In this document: positions 8,620 through 18,019 of the stretch, in pieces
Numbering within the stretch: position 1 is the first letter of the stretch
Layout: each line of letters begins with the position of its first letter
Source: Alphaproteobacteria bacterium
Lineage (GTDB): Bacteria; Pseudomonadota; Alphaproteobacteria; UBA2966
DNA: 64,000 bases
Direction: 5' to 3'
Assembly: GCA_021296255.1 (NCBI GenBank)
Contig: JAGWAU010000035.1
Location: 47,274 to 111,273 of the forward strand
The notes under the pieces: generated by a model
The model's database searches: none
Told to the model about the DNA's origin: nothing
What the model saw: only the letters and a program-made list of their open reading frames with translations
Position numbers and translations under genes: made by a program

Positions 8620-10307
8620 ATGACCGACCTCGGACGGAACGCCCGCATCGACCCCATCACCTTGTCGATCGTCTGGAGCAAGCTGATGTCCATCGTCGAG
8701 GAGATGGGCGGCACGCTGCGCCGCACGGCCTATTCGCCCGCTCCTCAGGGTTGTTCGACCGCAAGGGGCGCCTGATCGCCCAGGGACAGTTTTCCCCCGC
8801 GCATATCGGGGCCATGCCCAATGTCATCCGCAACGTCTCCAGATACATTCCCGTGGAAACTCTGGTCCCCGGCGACGTCGTCCTGTTCAACGATTCGTCG
8901 CTGGGCTCCGGCCACTTCCCCGACTTCTTCCTTATCATGCCGGTGTTCGTCGACGACCGGCTCGTCGGCTACTCGGGGGCAACGGCGCATCACATCGACA
9001 CCGGTGGCGCGACGCCCGGCTCACAGGAGATCGCGGGCGTCAGCGAGGCCTACCAGGAAGGGCTCCGGCTCCTACCCGTGCGCCTGTTCCGCGCAGGCGA
9101 ACTGGACGGGGACATCATGCGCACGATCCTCGGCAACGTCCGGGTCCCCGATCTCGTTCAGGGCGACCTCTTCGCGCAGCGGAACGCAGCCCACGTCGGC
9201 ATGACCCGCATGCTCGCAATCTTCGAGGAGTACGGCGAAGAGCTGATCGAGAACACGTTCGAGGAGATTCTCGCCGCCTCCGAAGCGCGCATGCGCGAGT
9301 TCATCCGGACCCTGCCCGATGGGTCCTGGGAATTCGAGGACTTTCTCGACGATGCCGGACCCCGATCGGACCCCGTGCGTTTCCACGTCCGCGTCACCGT
9401 CGATGACGGCGATATCGAGCTCGATTTTTCGGGAAGCAGCGATCAGGTCCCGGCGGGGATCAATTCCTACTACAACTTCACCCGAGCCTGGGGAAACTTC
9501 ACCGCGATGGCGCTGGCCAAGGCCATTATGCCTCAGAACGAGGGAACCATCCGACCGATCAAGATCACGGCCCGCGAGGGCTCGTTCTTCAATGCGGTGC
9601 ATCCGGCGCCGTCCGGCGGGCGGGCGACCAACCAGGTCCGCCTCTTCGAGGTGGTCAACGGCGCCCTGGCCGAAGCCCTACCCCACCGCGCCATGGGGGC
9701 CTTCACCCACTGGAGCAACCCCAACATCGGCGGGCTCGACGACCGCACGGGCAAGCCCTTCGTGCAATACGATCTTCTCTTCGGAGGCTATGGCGGTCAG
9801 CACGACAAGGACGGCGAGGAAGGCATGGCGCCGCTGATGAACTGCACCAACATCCCCGTCGAGGTGTACGAGCATGCGGGACCCCTTTTGGTGAAACGCC
9901 TCGAGTTGATGGCGGATTCGGGCGGCGCCGGGAAATTCCGCGGCGGACTCGGACTTCGCAAGGACGTCCAACTCAGATGCAAGGAGGCTCTGGCCACCTT
10001 GCTGACCGACCGGCGCAAATACGAGCCTTTCGGCGTCTTCGGTGGCAGTTCCGGAAAGAAGGCGGAGATCATCCTGTTCCGGAACGGAGATTCAATTTCG
10101 CTCGAGACCAAGGAGACGCGAACCCTGAAGAAGGGTGATGTGTTGAGCTTCCAACTGTCCGGGGCGGGCGGCTACGGCGACCCCGCCCAGCGTGAGCCCC
10201 GGCGGATCGAGGACGATCTGGCGGACGGTTACGTCACCGAGGAAGGCGCCCGGCGCGACTATGGAGTCGAGATCAAGGACGGCAAGGTCGTCGGCGGAAA
10301 AGCCTAA
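8620..10307 (+). pseudogene. hyuB: Hydantoinase B family subunit, frameshifted near the N-terminus
   Basis: Family sequence begins at ATG 8620 (DPITLSIVWSKLMSIVEEMGGTLRRTAYSP) but that frame ends at TGA 8773-8775. The family sequence resumes in another frame at about 8738 (SSGLFDRKGRLIAQGQF) and runs intact to 10307, ending with the usual GAGGYGDPAQREP tail. Compared with the other HyuB proteins here, about eight residues between TAYSP and GLFDRKG are absent, so a small deletion of roughly 22-25 bases explains the shift. It could be genuine decay or an assembly error; the rest of the gene shows no damage. Confidence 0.8.
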
Positions 10308-10329
10308 CGATTGCAGGCGGGGAACGAAC

Positions 10330-12351
10330 ATGGATGAAGTCGGCAAACTCGAACTTATCCGCGAAGCGCTCATCGCGGTTACCCAGGAAATGAGGGCGAA
10401 CGTGATCCACTCGTCCTATTCCTCGATCATTTACGAGGGCCACGACTTCTCCACCGCGCTCGTGGGACCCGATGGACGCTACGTGGCGCAGTGCGACGGG
10501 GATCACCCGCTCCACGTCTTCTCGGTACCGTATTCGACACGGAAGATCCTTGAGGAATTCGGAGGCGACATCCGTGAAGGCGACATATTTCTTCACAACG
10601 ACCCTTACACGGGCGGAACGCATCTGAACGATATCCTGCAGCTGCATCCCGTCGTCCATGAGGGCGACATCGTGATGTTCGCGGCCATCCGCTACCACTT
10701 CGGCGACGTGGGCGGCATGACGGCGGGCAGCCTGTCGGGCGAAGCGCGTGAGATCTTCCAGGAGGGCCTTCGCATCACGCCCACGAAAATCTGTAACGCA
10801 GGGGTGATGAACGAAGCTTACCTCAGCCTCCTCTTCAACAACATGCGCCAACCCCTGGAGCGCCGCGGTGACTTCAACGCCATGTACGGCACCGGCCGCA
10901 AAGCGGTCGAACACGTCCAGCGCTTGTGCCGACGATTCGGAAAGAAAGATCTGCTGGAAGCGATCGATGAGATCCTCGCCCGCTCCGAGACTGTCATGCG
11001 AAGCCGCATCCAGGCCCTCGAAGACGGCGATTATTACGCCGAGGGATTCATGGAGAGCACGGGCACGAGCCCCGAACCCCTGGTCCTGCGCCTCAAGCTG
11101 AGCGTAAAGGGCGACCGCCTGATCGCGGACTACACGGGAACCTCGCCACAGACCGCCGGCCCCACCAACGTCGGTCCGGCGATGACGATGACATCGCTCT
11201 GCACGATCGTGAAATCGTTCCTCGATCCCGGGACTCCCGTCAATCACGGCTCGTTCGAGCCCATCGAGATCATCTCGCCGCCCGGCACCTTCATCAACGC
11301 GACATATCCCGCCGCCTGCGGTGGCATGACGGAGGTCAAGTCCCTGCTGGACTCGGTGGGCTCGACCGTCATGGGTCAAGCGGTCCCGGAGATGATGGTC
11401 GGGGATCTCAAGGGAGGCGCCAATCACACGTATGTCTCCGGACCGGACCCGCACCGCAACGACGATATCTACTTGCTATATGAATGGATCGCCGGCGGGA
11501 CCGGGGCGTCGGAAGGCCACGACGGCAACAACGGTGTGCGAAATTACACCGAAGGCGACTTCAACTCGGTCCACGCGGTCGAGATCGTCGAGAGCCAGTA
11601 CCCGATCGCCGTCGACCGCTTCGAGATCCGCGCAGGATCCTGCGGCGACGGAAAATGGCGGGGCGGCTTCGGCGTACGCCGCGATGTCCGAGTCAAGAGT
11701 GACGTTGGCGCGTTGTCGGTTCTCACTGACAAGTGCGTCATCCCGCCCTTCGGCGTGCACGGCGCCAAGAACGGCGCGGGCAACCATTTCGTCGTCATCC
11801 GCGACGGCGAATTCCTCGAACCATCCGCCGTTCCGGGCAAGGTCTCCGGCTTCCCGCTTCGGCGGGAAGACGTGGTGCGCGAGGAGTCCGCGGGCGGCGG
11901 AGGCTACGGGGACCCCCTTGAGCGGGGTCCGGACCTGGTGGCAACGGACGTCCGCCTGGGCTACTTCACGGCCGATCAGGCGGACAGGCGATACGGCGTG
12001 GTCCTGAATGCGGATGGCAGCGTCGACGAGCCCGCGACCGGGCGCCGCCGGCAGGAGCTAGGGGACGAGCGTATCCATGTGGCCGTCCAAGCCGCCAACG
12101 CGGAGATGTATGCCGACGCGAAACGCGAATTCGTCGTACCGTCCGACGTGGCCGCGCGGCTGGGGATCGGCGAAGGCGACCTCGTCGAGCTGATCGCCGG
12201 CACCGGGCCGCTGGTGCGGGGCTGGGCGCGCATCGGCGATGCCGACGGCGGCGCCCCGGTCATGGTCGGCGCGTCGGCGTTCAATCTCTTGAAGACGACG
12301 CCGGGAGCACCAGCGGAGATCCGGCGAGTCGTCTCCACACCGCCGGAATAG
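10330..12351 (+). CDS. hyuB: Hydantoinase B/oxoprolinase family subunit with C-terminal extension
   Basis: A 673-residue protein starting at ATG 10330, 22 bp after the previous gene. HyuB hallmarks are LHNDPYTGGTHLNDI, the IFQEGLRI block and ESAGGGGYGDPLERGPDL. It also carries about 90 extra residues after the normal HyuB end (KREFVVPSDVAARLGIGEGDLVELI onward) that look like a small beta-barrel domain. It is the only intact B-type gene beside hyuA, so if the first hyuB is dead this may be the working partner. Confidence 0.9.
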   Translation: MDEVGKLELIREALIAVTQEMRANVIHSSYSSIIYEGHDFSTALVGPDGRYVAQCDGDHPLHVFSVPYSTRKILEEFGGDIREGDIFLHNDPYTGGTHLNDILQLHPVVHEGDIVMFAAIRYHFGDVGGMTAGSLSGEAREIFQEGLRITPTKICNAGVMNEAYLSLLFNNMRQPLERRGDFNAMYGTGRKAVEHVQRLCRRFGKKDLLEAIDEILARSETVMRSRIQALEDGDYYAEGFMESTGTSPEPLVLRLKLSVKGDRLIADYTGTSPQTAGPTNVGPAMTMTSLCTIVKSFLDPGTPVNHGSFEPIEIISPPGTFINATYPAACGGMTEVKSLLDSVGSTVMGQAVPEMMVGDLKGGANHTYVSGPDPHRNDDIYLLYEWIAGGTGASEGHDGNNGVRNYTEGDFNSVHAVEIVESQYPIAVDRFEIRAGSCGDGKWRGGFGVRRDVRVKSDVGALSVLTDKCVIPPFGVHGAKNGAGNHFVVIRDGEFLEPSAVPGKVSGFPLRREDVVREESAGGGGYGDPLERGPDLVATDVRLGYFTADQADRRYGVVLNADGSVDEPATGRRRQELGDERIHVAVQAANAEMYADAKREFVVPSDVAARLGIGEGDLVELIAGTGPLVRGWARIGDADGGAPVMVGASAFNLLKTTPGAPAEIRRVVSTPPE

Positions 12352-12430
12352 CTGTCATTGCCCTAGCCCTGCCTCTCTCGTCTCTCGCCTCGGCAAATCC
12401 TCCGGCGGGGTGGGACGGGGAGTCGAACAG

Positions 12431-13561
12431 CTAGTCCAACTCCCGCAACAAACGCAGCAGGAATCGGGACCGCTCGCAAAGGCGGTCGACGACAATATGC
12501 TCGTGTTCGGCATGGGCGCCGGCGCCCACCACGCCGAGGCCGTCGAGCGTCGGTACGCCGAGAGCCGCGGAGAAGTTTCCATCCGACACGCCGCCTGCCC
12601 ACGTCTCCTTCAGGTCGAGTCCCACATCGGCCGCGACCGACTTCGCTCGCTCGAAAAGAGCCATACCGGCCTCGCTGCGCTCGAACGGCGGGCGGTTGAT
12701 GCCGCCCAGAACCTCCACCTCGATATCCTCCCCTTCGGGCCGCAACCCGAGAAGGACCTGCTCCAGTTCGTCCGCCTCCGCCGGGTCGGCGAAGCGAAGA
12801 TCGACTTCGGCCTCCGCCTCTTCCGGCACCACGTTCGGCCGCGTCCCGCCGCGGGCCGTTCCTACGTTGAGCGTCACACCGCGCCCGTAGTCCGTCATGG
12901 CCTCGATCTTCACGATCATCCGCGCCAGTTCCGCAATTGCGCTTCGTCCCAACCGATGGTCGGATCCTGCGTGTGCTGCCCGCCCCCGCACGCGAATGCG
13001 GAACCGCCCCCATCCGCTCCGCATCGTCACGGCGGAACCGTGCGGCGGCCGCGCAGGCTCGTTCACGAGCACGTATTTCGCCCGCCGGGCTTCGGTTTCG
13101 ATAACCTCCCGCGAAGTCGGGCTGCCGACCTCCTCGTCCGAGACGAGAACGACCGTTATGGACAGCAGGGTCCTGTCACCGGACGCCATGATCGTTCGGA
13201 TGGCGTCGCAGACCAGGTAGGCGCCTCCCTTCATGTCGTAGATGCCGGGCCCGTACGCCTTGCCGTCCTCCACCCGGAACGGGCGTGCTTCCAGGGTGCC
13301 CATCGACCACACCGTATCGAGGTGGCCGAGCACCATGATTCCGGCCTCATTGGTCGCCCAGGGCGTTCGGCCGATCAGATGATCGCCAAAGCCGTCCCGT
13401 CCCGGAATTCGTTCAATTTCCAGACCTGCGTCGCCGAGGCTTCCCTCGACCAGGTCGACCATGCGATTGACCGCATCCGCGTCGGTGGACGGCGACTCGA
13501 TCTCCACCCAGGATCGAATGCCCGCGAGCAGCCGTCGGTTTTCCTCTTGGGTTTCGGCCAT
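12431..13561 (-). CDS. M20 family metallopeptidase (carboxypeptidase G2-like)
   Basis: A 376-residue protein with the M20 zinc-site motifs: GHLDTVW (H80, D82), GIYDMKGG (D109 bridging ligand) and SDEEVGS (E143 catalytic, E144 ligand), plus a dimerisation domain inserted near residues 185-290. Most like glutamate carboxypeptidase/acetylornithine-deacetylase-type enzymes, which hydrolyse N-acyl amino acids or C-terminal Glu amides. It is the last gene of a leftward cluster with a NodB deacetylase, acetamidase/formamidase and MFS gene. No signal peptide, so cytoplasmic. Confidence 0.87.
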   Translation of the reverse strand: MAETQEENRRLLAGIRSWVEIESPSTDADAVNRMVDLVEGSLGDAGLEIERIPGRDGFGDHLIGRTPWATNEAGIMVLGHLDTVWSMGTLEARPFRVEDGKAYGPGIYDMKGGAYLVCDAIRTIMASGDRTLLSITVVLVSDEEVGSPTSREVIETEARRAKYVLVNEPARPPHGSAVTMRSGWGRFRIRVRGRAAHAGSDHRLGRSAIAELARMIVKIEAMTDYGRGVTLNVGTARGGTRPNVVPEEAEAEVDLRFADPAEADELEQVLLGLRPEGEDIEVEVLGGINRPPFERSEAGMALFERAKSVAADVGLDLKETWAGGVSDGNFSAALGVPTLDGLGVVGAGAHAEHEHIVVDRLCERSRFLLRLLRELD

Positions 13562-13572
13562 CGTACGAGCGC

Positions 13573-14436
13573 TTAAACCTTGATAAAGGGGTTGATCGCC
13601 TCCGGCTCCGCCTCACCCTCTCGCTGATCGAGATAGGCTTGGGCGACCTGCTCGCAGGTGGCAAACCAGACGCCATCGAATTCCCGCATGAACGCGATGA
13701 ATTCCCGCAGCAGGGCGATTCGCGACGGGCGTCCGATGCCCTGCGGGTGCATGACGAGGTCGAGATAAGCGCCCCAGCGACGGATTTCGCGGAACTCCTC
13801 CTTCCAGATCGACAGGATATGCTCGTTGGTCGCCATGGGTCGCGGCACGCTGATGGTGAAGAAAAGGTAAGGCGCGTCGTCGGTCGACCAGTGCCAGGGC
13901 AGTTCCACGGGGCCGGGACGCCCGTCCTCAAGCACATGCTGGTAGGGGACGATGTCGTCCAGCAGAGAGCTGTCATAGAGAAAGCCGCGGTCAGTCAGGA
14001 GACGAAGCTGATCCATCGTGGTCTCACCGGCCGGTGACCTGTAGCCGACTGGTCGCACGCCAACGGTCTTCTTCAGGGCTTCCAGGCCCCGATCCAGCTC
14101 TTCCAGGACCTCGTCCGGCTTGTCGGGATCGGGCCATTTGTGGAGATAGCCGTGGTGGGCGATTTCGTGGCCGTGCTCCAGGATCATCTCGACCCGCTGC
14201 GTGCGGTTCTCGGCGACCCAACCGGGCACGAAGAAGGTTGCCGGCAACCCCTCGTCCTTGAGAAGCTCCAGGATTCGCGGAACACCGACCTTGGCGCCGT
14301 AAGTGCCATAGGAAAGCGTGCCGGGACGCTTGAGATTTTCGGGATCGCGGCTGATCCAGTTGGTCTCGGAGTCGAAATCGAACGATAGCGACACCGCGCA
14401 CTTGGCACCGTCCGGCCACGTGACGTTGTGTATCAT
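13573..14436 (-). CDS. Polysaccharide deacetylase family protein (NodB/PuuE-like)
   Basis: A 287-residue carbohydrate-esterase-4 fold protein. SFDFDSET near residues 18-25 supplies the metal and catalytic Asp, HEIAHHGYLHK supplies the H-x3-H metal ligands, and YRSPAGETT is the conserved third motif. No signal peptide. The cytoplasmic location and amide-hydrolase neighbours fit the PuuE/HpPgdA-like branch, which includes cyclic-imide and allantoin-type hydrolases, better than cell-wall deacetylation. Substrate is an inference. Confidence 0.85.
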   Translation of the reverse strand: MIHNVTWPDGAKCAVSLSFDFDSETNWISRDPENLKRPGTLSYGTYGAKVGVPRILELLKDEGLPATFFVPGWVAENRTQRVEMILEHGHEIAHHGYLHKWPDPDKPDEVLEELDRGLEALKKTVGVRPVGYRSPAGETTMDQLRLLTDRGFLYDSSLLDDIVPYQHVLEDGRPGPVELPWHWSTDDAPYLFFTISVPRPMATNEHILSIWKEEFREIRRWGAYLDLVMHPQGIGRPSRIALLREFIAFMREFDGVWFATCEQVAQAYLDQREGEAEPEAINPFIKV

Positions 14437-14537
14437 GTGTACTCCCCGTCCCGACCCCGGTGCTCCGAGAGCCCCCGATCGCGCAAGACTCTAGTGGGCG
14501 GAACCATGCCGAACAACAAGCCCGCCCCCGCTCGTCG

Positions 14538-15479
14538 CTAGCCGTGCAGGGCGGACTTGGCGAGCATCATGTGTACGCCCTTGTGCTGGTTGACGATTTG
14601 GCTGACATGAAGGTCGGCCGCGATGCTGCAAAGCGTGTACGCATCTTCCTTCGACAGATTGGCCCGCTCCTGGATCAGGACCAGCATATCCCCCAACGCC
14701 TTCTTGGCCGCGTCATCGAGATCGGGATCGAAAGCCATGGTGATGTAGTGGGTCGGCGTCTCCGCCCGCGGCGAGTCCAGTTCCATGTCCTTGCGCAGGT
14801 GAAGCTCGAACGTACCCGACAGGCAGGTCTCGATGGCAGTGACGCAGACTTCACCGTCCCCCTGGGCAGCATGCCCGTCGCCCGCGGAGAACAAGGCACC
14901 CGGGTTGAACACGGGAAGATAGAGAGTGGTGCCCGGCAGCAAGTCCTTGACGTCCATATTGCCGCCGTGCTGACGCGGAATGATCGAGGTGATGCGTCCC
15001 CAGGCGGGCGGTGGCGCCACCCCCATTACACCGAAGAAGGGGGTGAGCGGCAGGTCGACGCCCCAAGGCAGCTCGGCGACCATGCGCTCGCGGTCCAACG
15101 GGACATGAAGGAGCCGCTTGTCGGGGAACTCCTCGGGCAGAGCACCCGCCAAGGGGCGGATCAGGTTCCAACCCCAGTCCTGGCGCAGCTGGACGTCCAG
15201 AATGCGCACTTCGAGAACGTCCCCCGGAACGGCGCCGCGGACGGCCACCGGACCCGTCATGATGTGACCGACGGGTTCCGGGGGCACTTTCTCGTGCACC
15301 TCGAGGTGCTCGGGGAGTATCTCGAACCTGCCGTGGGGCAGAACTTCAGGCGTTCCGGAAAGGCAGTGAAGCGTGACGGCATCACCTGACTCGATCTCGA
15401 GGACCGGCGGCAGCGACGCGTCGAAGATTCCCCAGTGAACCGTCCCGGGACCGGCATGGAGCTCGTGATGTCGTCCCAT
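14538..15479 (-). CDS. Acetamidase/formamidase family protein
   Basis: A 313-residue protein from ATG 15479, preceded by AAAGGA. It has the beta-rich FmdA/AmdA family pattern: the N-terminal HWGIFDASLPPVLEIESGD, the PVGHIMTGPVAVRGAVPGDVL stretch, and AGDGHAAQGDGEVC, which carries the conserved D-H-x2-Q-G-D-G-E motif. Predicted to release ammonia from short amides. The frame is open far upstream but family similarity starts at MGRHHELHAG. Lies between an MFS transporter gene and a NodB-family gene on the same strand. Confidence 0.9.
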   Translation of the reverse strand: MGRHHELHAGPGTVHWGIFDASLPPVLEIESGDAVTLHCLSGTPEVLPHGRFEILPEHLEVHEKVPPEPVGHIMTGPVAVRGAVPGDVLEVRILDVQLRQDWGWNLIRPLAGALPEEFPDKRLLHVPLDRERMVAELPWGVDLPLTPFFGVMGVAPPPAWGRITSIIPRQHGGNMDVKDLLPGTTLYLPVFNPGALFSAGDGHAAQGDGEVCVTAIETCLSGTFELHLRKDMELDSPRAETPTHYITMAFDPDLDDAAKKALGDMLVLIQERANLSKEDAYTLCSIAADLHVSQIVNQHKGVHMMLAKSALHG

Positions 15480-15523
15480 CCGCAATCCTTTCCCGCTGAA
15501 GCCGGGATCGGTCGACCTCCGGT

Positions 15524-16708
15524 TCAGGCGGACTGACCGACCTCGGCCTCCCGTCTCCGTTTCAGCAGTAGCCACAACGTCGCGACCAACGCCGCCAACA
15601 GGAACGGTACGGCGCCGAGGTTCACCGTGTTCCAGCCGAAGACGTATAACAATCCGCCCGACGAGAGCGATGCGATGGCCACGGAGCCGAACACGAGGAA
15701 GTCGTTGAGCCCCTGCACCTTGGCCTTTTCCGACGGATCGTGGGCGTCCGTGAGCAGCGTGGTCCCGCCGATGAAGAGGAAGTTCCAGCCTACACCCAGC
15801 AGGACCAGCGCGATCCAGAAATGGTAGAGGGAGATTCCCGCCACGGCAGCCGCAACGCTCCCGAACAGGAGCAGCGCCCCTGTCACCATGATCCTGAGAA
15901 CGCCGAAGCGGCCGATGAGATGGCCCGTGAAGAAGGACGGCGCAAACATGCCGATGACGTGCCACTCGATGACGAAGATGGTTCTGCTGTAGGACAGATC
16001 GCAGGCGATCATCGCCAGAGGACTCGCGGTCATCACGAGGCTCATGACGCTGAAACCCACCATGGCCCCGAGGACGGCAACGGCAAACACCGGCTGGCGG
16101 ACGATTTCGGAAAGCGGACGCCCGGTTTCCCGCCGCTCTTCGGGAGTCAGGCTCGGGAGTCTCAGTTGCGTCAGCAGCAGGATGACGAACAGGCACAGTA
16201 GGATCACGGAGAGATAGGTGCCGAGAAACGTGTACGGCGCAAAGAAATCCTTCGTGAACTTGCTACTCTCCGGCCCCAGCACGCCGCCGACGATCCCTGC
16301 CGCCAGGACCCATGAGATGGCCCTGGCCTTGAAATCGGAAGACGCGGACTCGGCGGCGGCGAACCGGTACTGATGGGCGAAGGCATTCTGGGTTCCCAGA
16401 AAGAACGTTCCCAAGCCGAACAACCAGAAGTTTCCGATATAGATCGCGTAGCTGCACAACAGTCCGCCGACCATGCCGACGGCGGCGCCCGACATGAACC
16501 CATAGCGCCGGCCGACGATCCGCATCCACTGGGCGGCGGGAATCGTCGACAACGCGACGCCGATGACGAAGGTGCTCGCCGGCAGCGTCGCAAACGCCTT
16601 GTTCTCCGCCAGACTCTGTCCGATCAGCCCCGCCAAAGCGACGACCGTTACGCTGACGATGAGCGCGACGGCCTGGCAGCCCGCCAGGATGGCGATGTTC
16701 CGGTTCAT
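15524..16708 (-). CDS. MFS transporter, 12 TM
   Basis: A 394-residue membrane protein with about twelve hydrophobic helices and the MFS loop MRIVGRRYGFMSGAAVG. It starts at ATG 16708 and ends 45 bp before the acetamidase gene, so it is probably the first gene of the leftward amide cluster and may import its substrate or export a product. Its substrate cannot be told from sequence. Confidence 0.85.
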   Translation of the reverse strand: MNRNIAILAGCQAVALIVSVTVVALAGLIGQSLAENKAFATLPASTFVIGVALSTIPAAQWMRIVGRRYGFMSGAAVGMVGGLLCSYAIYIGNFWLFGLGTFFLGTQNAFAHQYRFAAAESASSDFKARAISWVLAAGIVGGVLGPESSKFTKDFFAPYTFLGTYLSVILLCLFVILLLTQLRLPSLTPEERRETGRPLSEIVRQPVFAVAVLGAMVGFSVMSLVMTASPLAMIACDLSYSRTIFVIEWHVIGMFAPSFFTGHLIGRFGVLRIMVTGALLLFGSVAAAVAGISLYHFWIALVLLGVGWNFLFIGGTTLLTDAHDPSEKAKVQGLNDFLVFGSVAIASLSSGGLLYVFGWNTVNLGAVPFLLAALVATLWLLLKRRREAEVGQSA

Positions 16709-16934
16709 GCGGATTTCCCTGCTTGATCGCGAAGGGGGACAGATCGTCCCTCAATGTCGCCCGTCAGGCAATATGGGAGCAAGATCGATGACCACATGCC
16801 TCCCATGTGCCTGCCGCACGCCGCCGCGCGGCGGCGCCCGCATCTCCGAGGCGATCGGGGACGGCGAATCGACAAAGGCGGGCAACTCCCCCACGATAGG
16901 CGCCGACCCTTTCCGGCAACCGTGGACGGAGCAA

Positions 16935-17804
16935 ATGAAAGGTCGGACACTTGGCGTATGGCACACCCTCAACGGGCTGCCGGCGGCGCAGCTCGGCGAC
17001 TTGGCGCGCCGGGTGGAGAATCTCGGGTACACGGCGCTCTGGTATCCCGAGGCTATCGGTTACGAGGCCTTTTCGCTCGGAGGCCACCTGCTCTCCCAGA
17101 CCACCACGATCAAGATCGGAAGCGGCATCGCCAACATCTACGCCCGCGACCCCCTGTCTGCCGCCCAGGCCCATGACACGCTCAACGCGATCTACGGCGG
17201 CCGCTTTGTCATGGGGTTGGGCGTCTCCCATGCACCCGCGGTGGAGGGTGTCCGCGGACACACCTACGGCAAACCAGTGGCCGCGATGCGGACTTATCTG
17301 GAAGCCATGGCCCGCGCCGAGCTCATTACTCCTGACGTCGAGCCGCAGATCGTGATCGCCGCACTCGGCCCGCGCATGCTGGCCTTGTCGACGGAACTCA
17401 CCCAGGGTGCCCTGCCCTACAGCGTGACGCCCGAACATACCGCTTCGGCGCGTGGAATCCTCGGCCCGGACCCCTGGCTCTGCGTACAGCAAAAGGTTTG
17501 TCTCGAGACCGATCCGGACACCGCGCGCAAAGCCGCCTCGCGTGCGCTGGGACGTCACCTTCAACTGCCCAACTATCGCAACAGCTGGCTTCGTCAGGGC
17601 TTCTCGGAGGACGACTTTGTTGATGGCGGCGGCGAGCGGTTCCTGGACGCGATCGTTTCGTGGGGCCCGGTCGACACCATAAAGGACCACGTCCAGGCGC
17701 ACTTCGATTCGGGCGCCGATCACGTGTGTATCGAACCCGTCAATCCGCGCGACGCCGTAGAACCCGACTGGGACGCGATGGAGGCCCTGGCCCCCGCCGG
17801 CTGA
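16935..17804 (+). CDS. LLM-class (luciferase-like, F420-dependent family) oxidoreductase
   Basis: A 289-residue TIM-barrel protein of the luciferase-like family. ENLGYTALWYPEAIGYEAF, IKIGSGIANIYARDP and GGRFVMGLGVSHAP are hallmark segments, and the latter resembles the F420-dependent subfamily known from actinobacteria and some proteobacteria. The open frame extends upstream, but MKGRTLGVWHTL at ATG 16935 with GGAG just before it is the likely start, despite close spacing. Cofactor (FMN or F420) and substrate are not determinable here. Confidence 0.82.
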   Translation: MKGRTLGVWHTLNGLPAAQLGDLARRVENLGYTALWYPEAIGYEAFSLGGHLLSQTTTIKIGSGIANIYARDPLSAAQAHDTLNAIYGGRFVMGLGVSHAPAVEGVRGHTYGKPVAAMRTYLEAMARAELITPDVEPQIVIAALGPRMLALSTELTQGALPYSVTPEHTASARGILGPDPWLCVQQKVCLETDPDTARKAASRALGRHLQLPNYRNSWLRQGFSEDDFVDGGGERFLDAIVSWGPVDTIKDHVQAHFDSGADHVCIEPVNPRDAVEPDWDAMEALAPAG

Positions 17805-17841
17805 AATCCCCCATGACCACCCGCGAACTCACGGCCCTGAG

Positions 17842-17991
17842 GTGGACCTGCGAATCGAGCGCGGCCGGGAGGCCGGCAAGCCCGATTCACGCGGCGCCTG
17901 TCCGCCCGGGTTCGTCTACGGCCGGGTTCAGTCCCAGCTCGACGAATTCGACCGGATCTTCGTTCGGCGCGCGCCGGATTTCTTGACGTAA
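17842..17991 (+). other. Possible 49-residue ORF in an intergenic gap
   Basis: In the 215-bp gap before the aldo/keto reductase, a GTG-started frame encodes a charged peptide ending FVYGRVQSQLDEFDRIFVRRAPDFLT. It has no recognised family and no strong ribosome-binding site. It may be the remnant of a longer gene or chance. Confidence 0.2.
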
Positions 17992-18019
17992 CCTGTTGAA
18001 ATATTGAAGGGAATCTTGA

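Noticed and set aside
8773-8775. TGA in hyuB as another possible selenocysteine codon
   Set aside because: The family sequence continues in a different frame and residues are missing, so it is a frameshift, not recoding.
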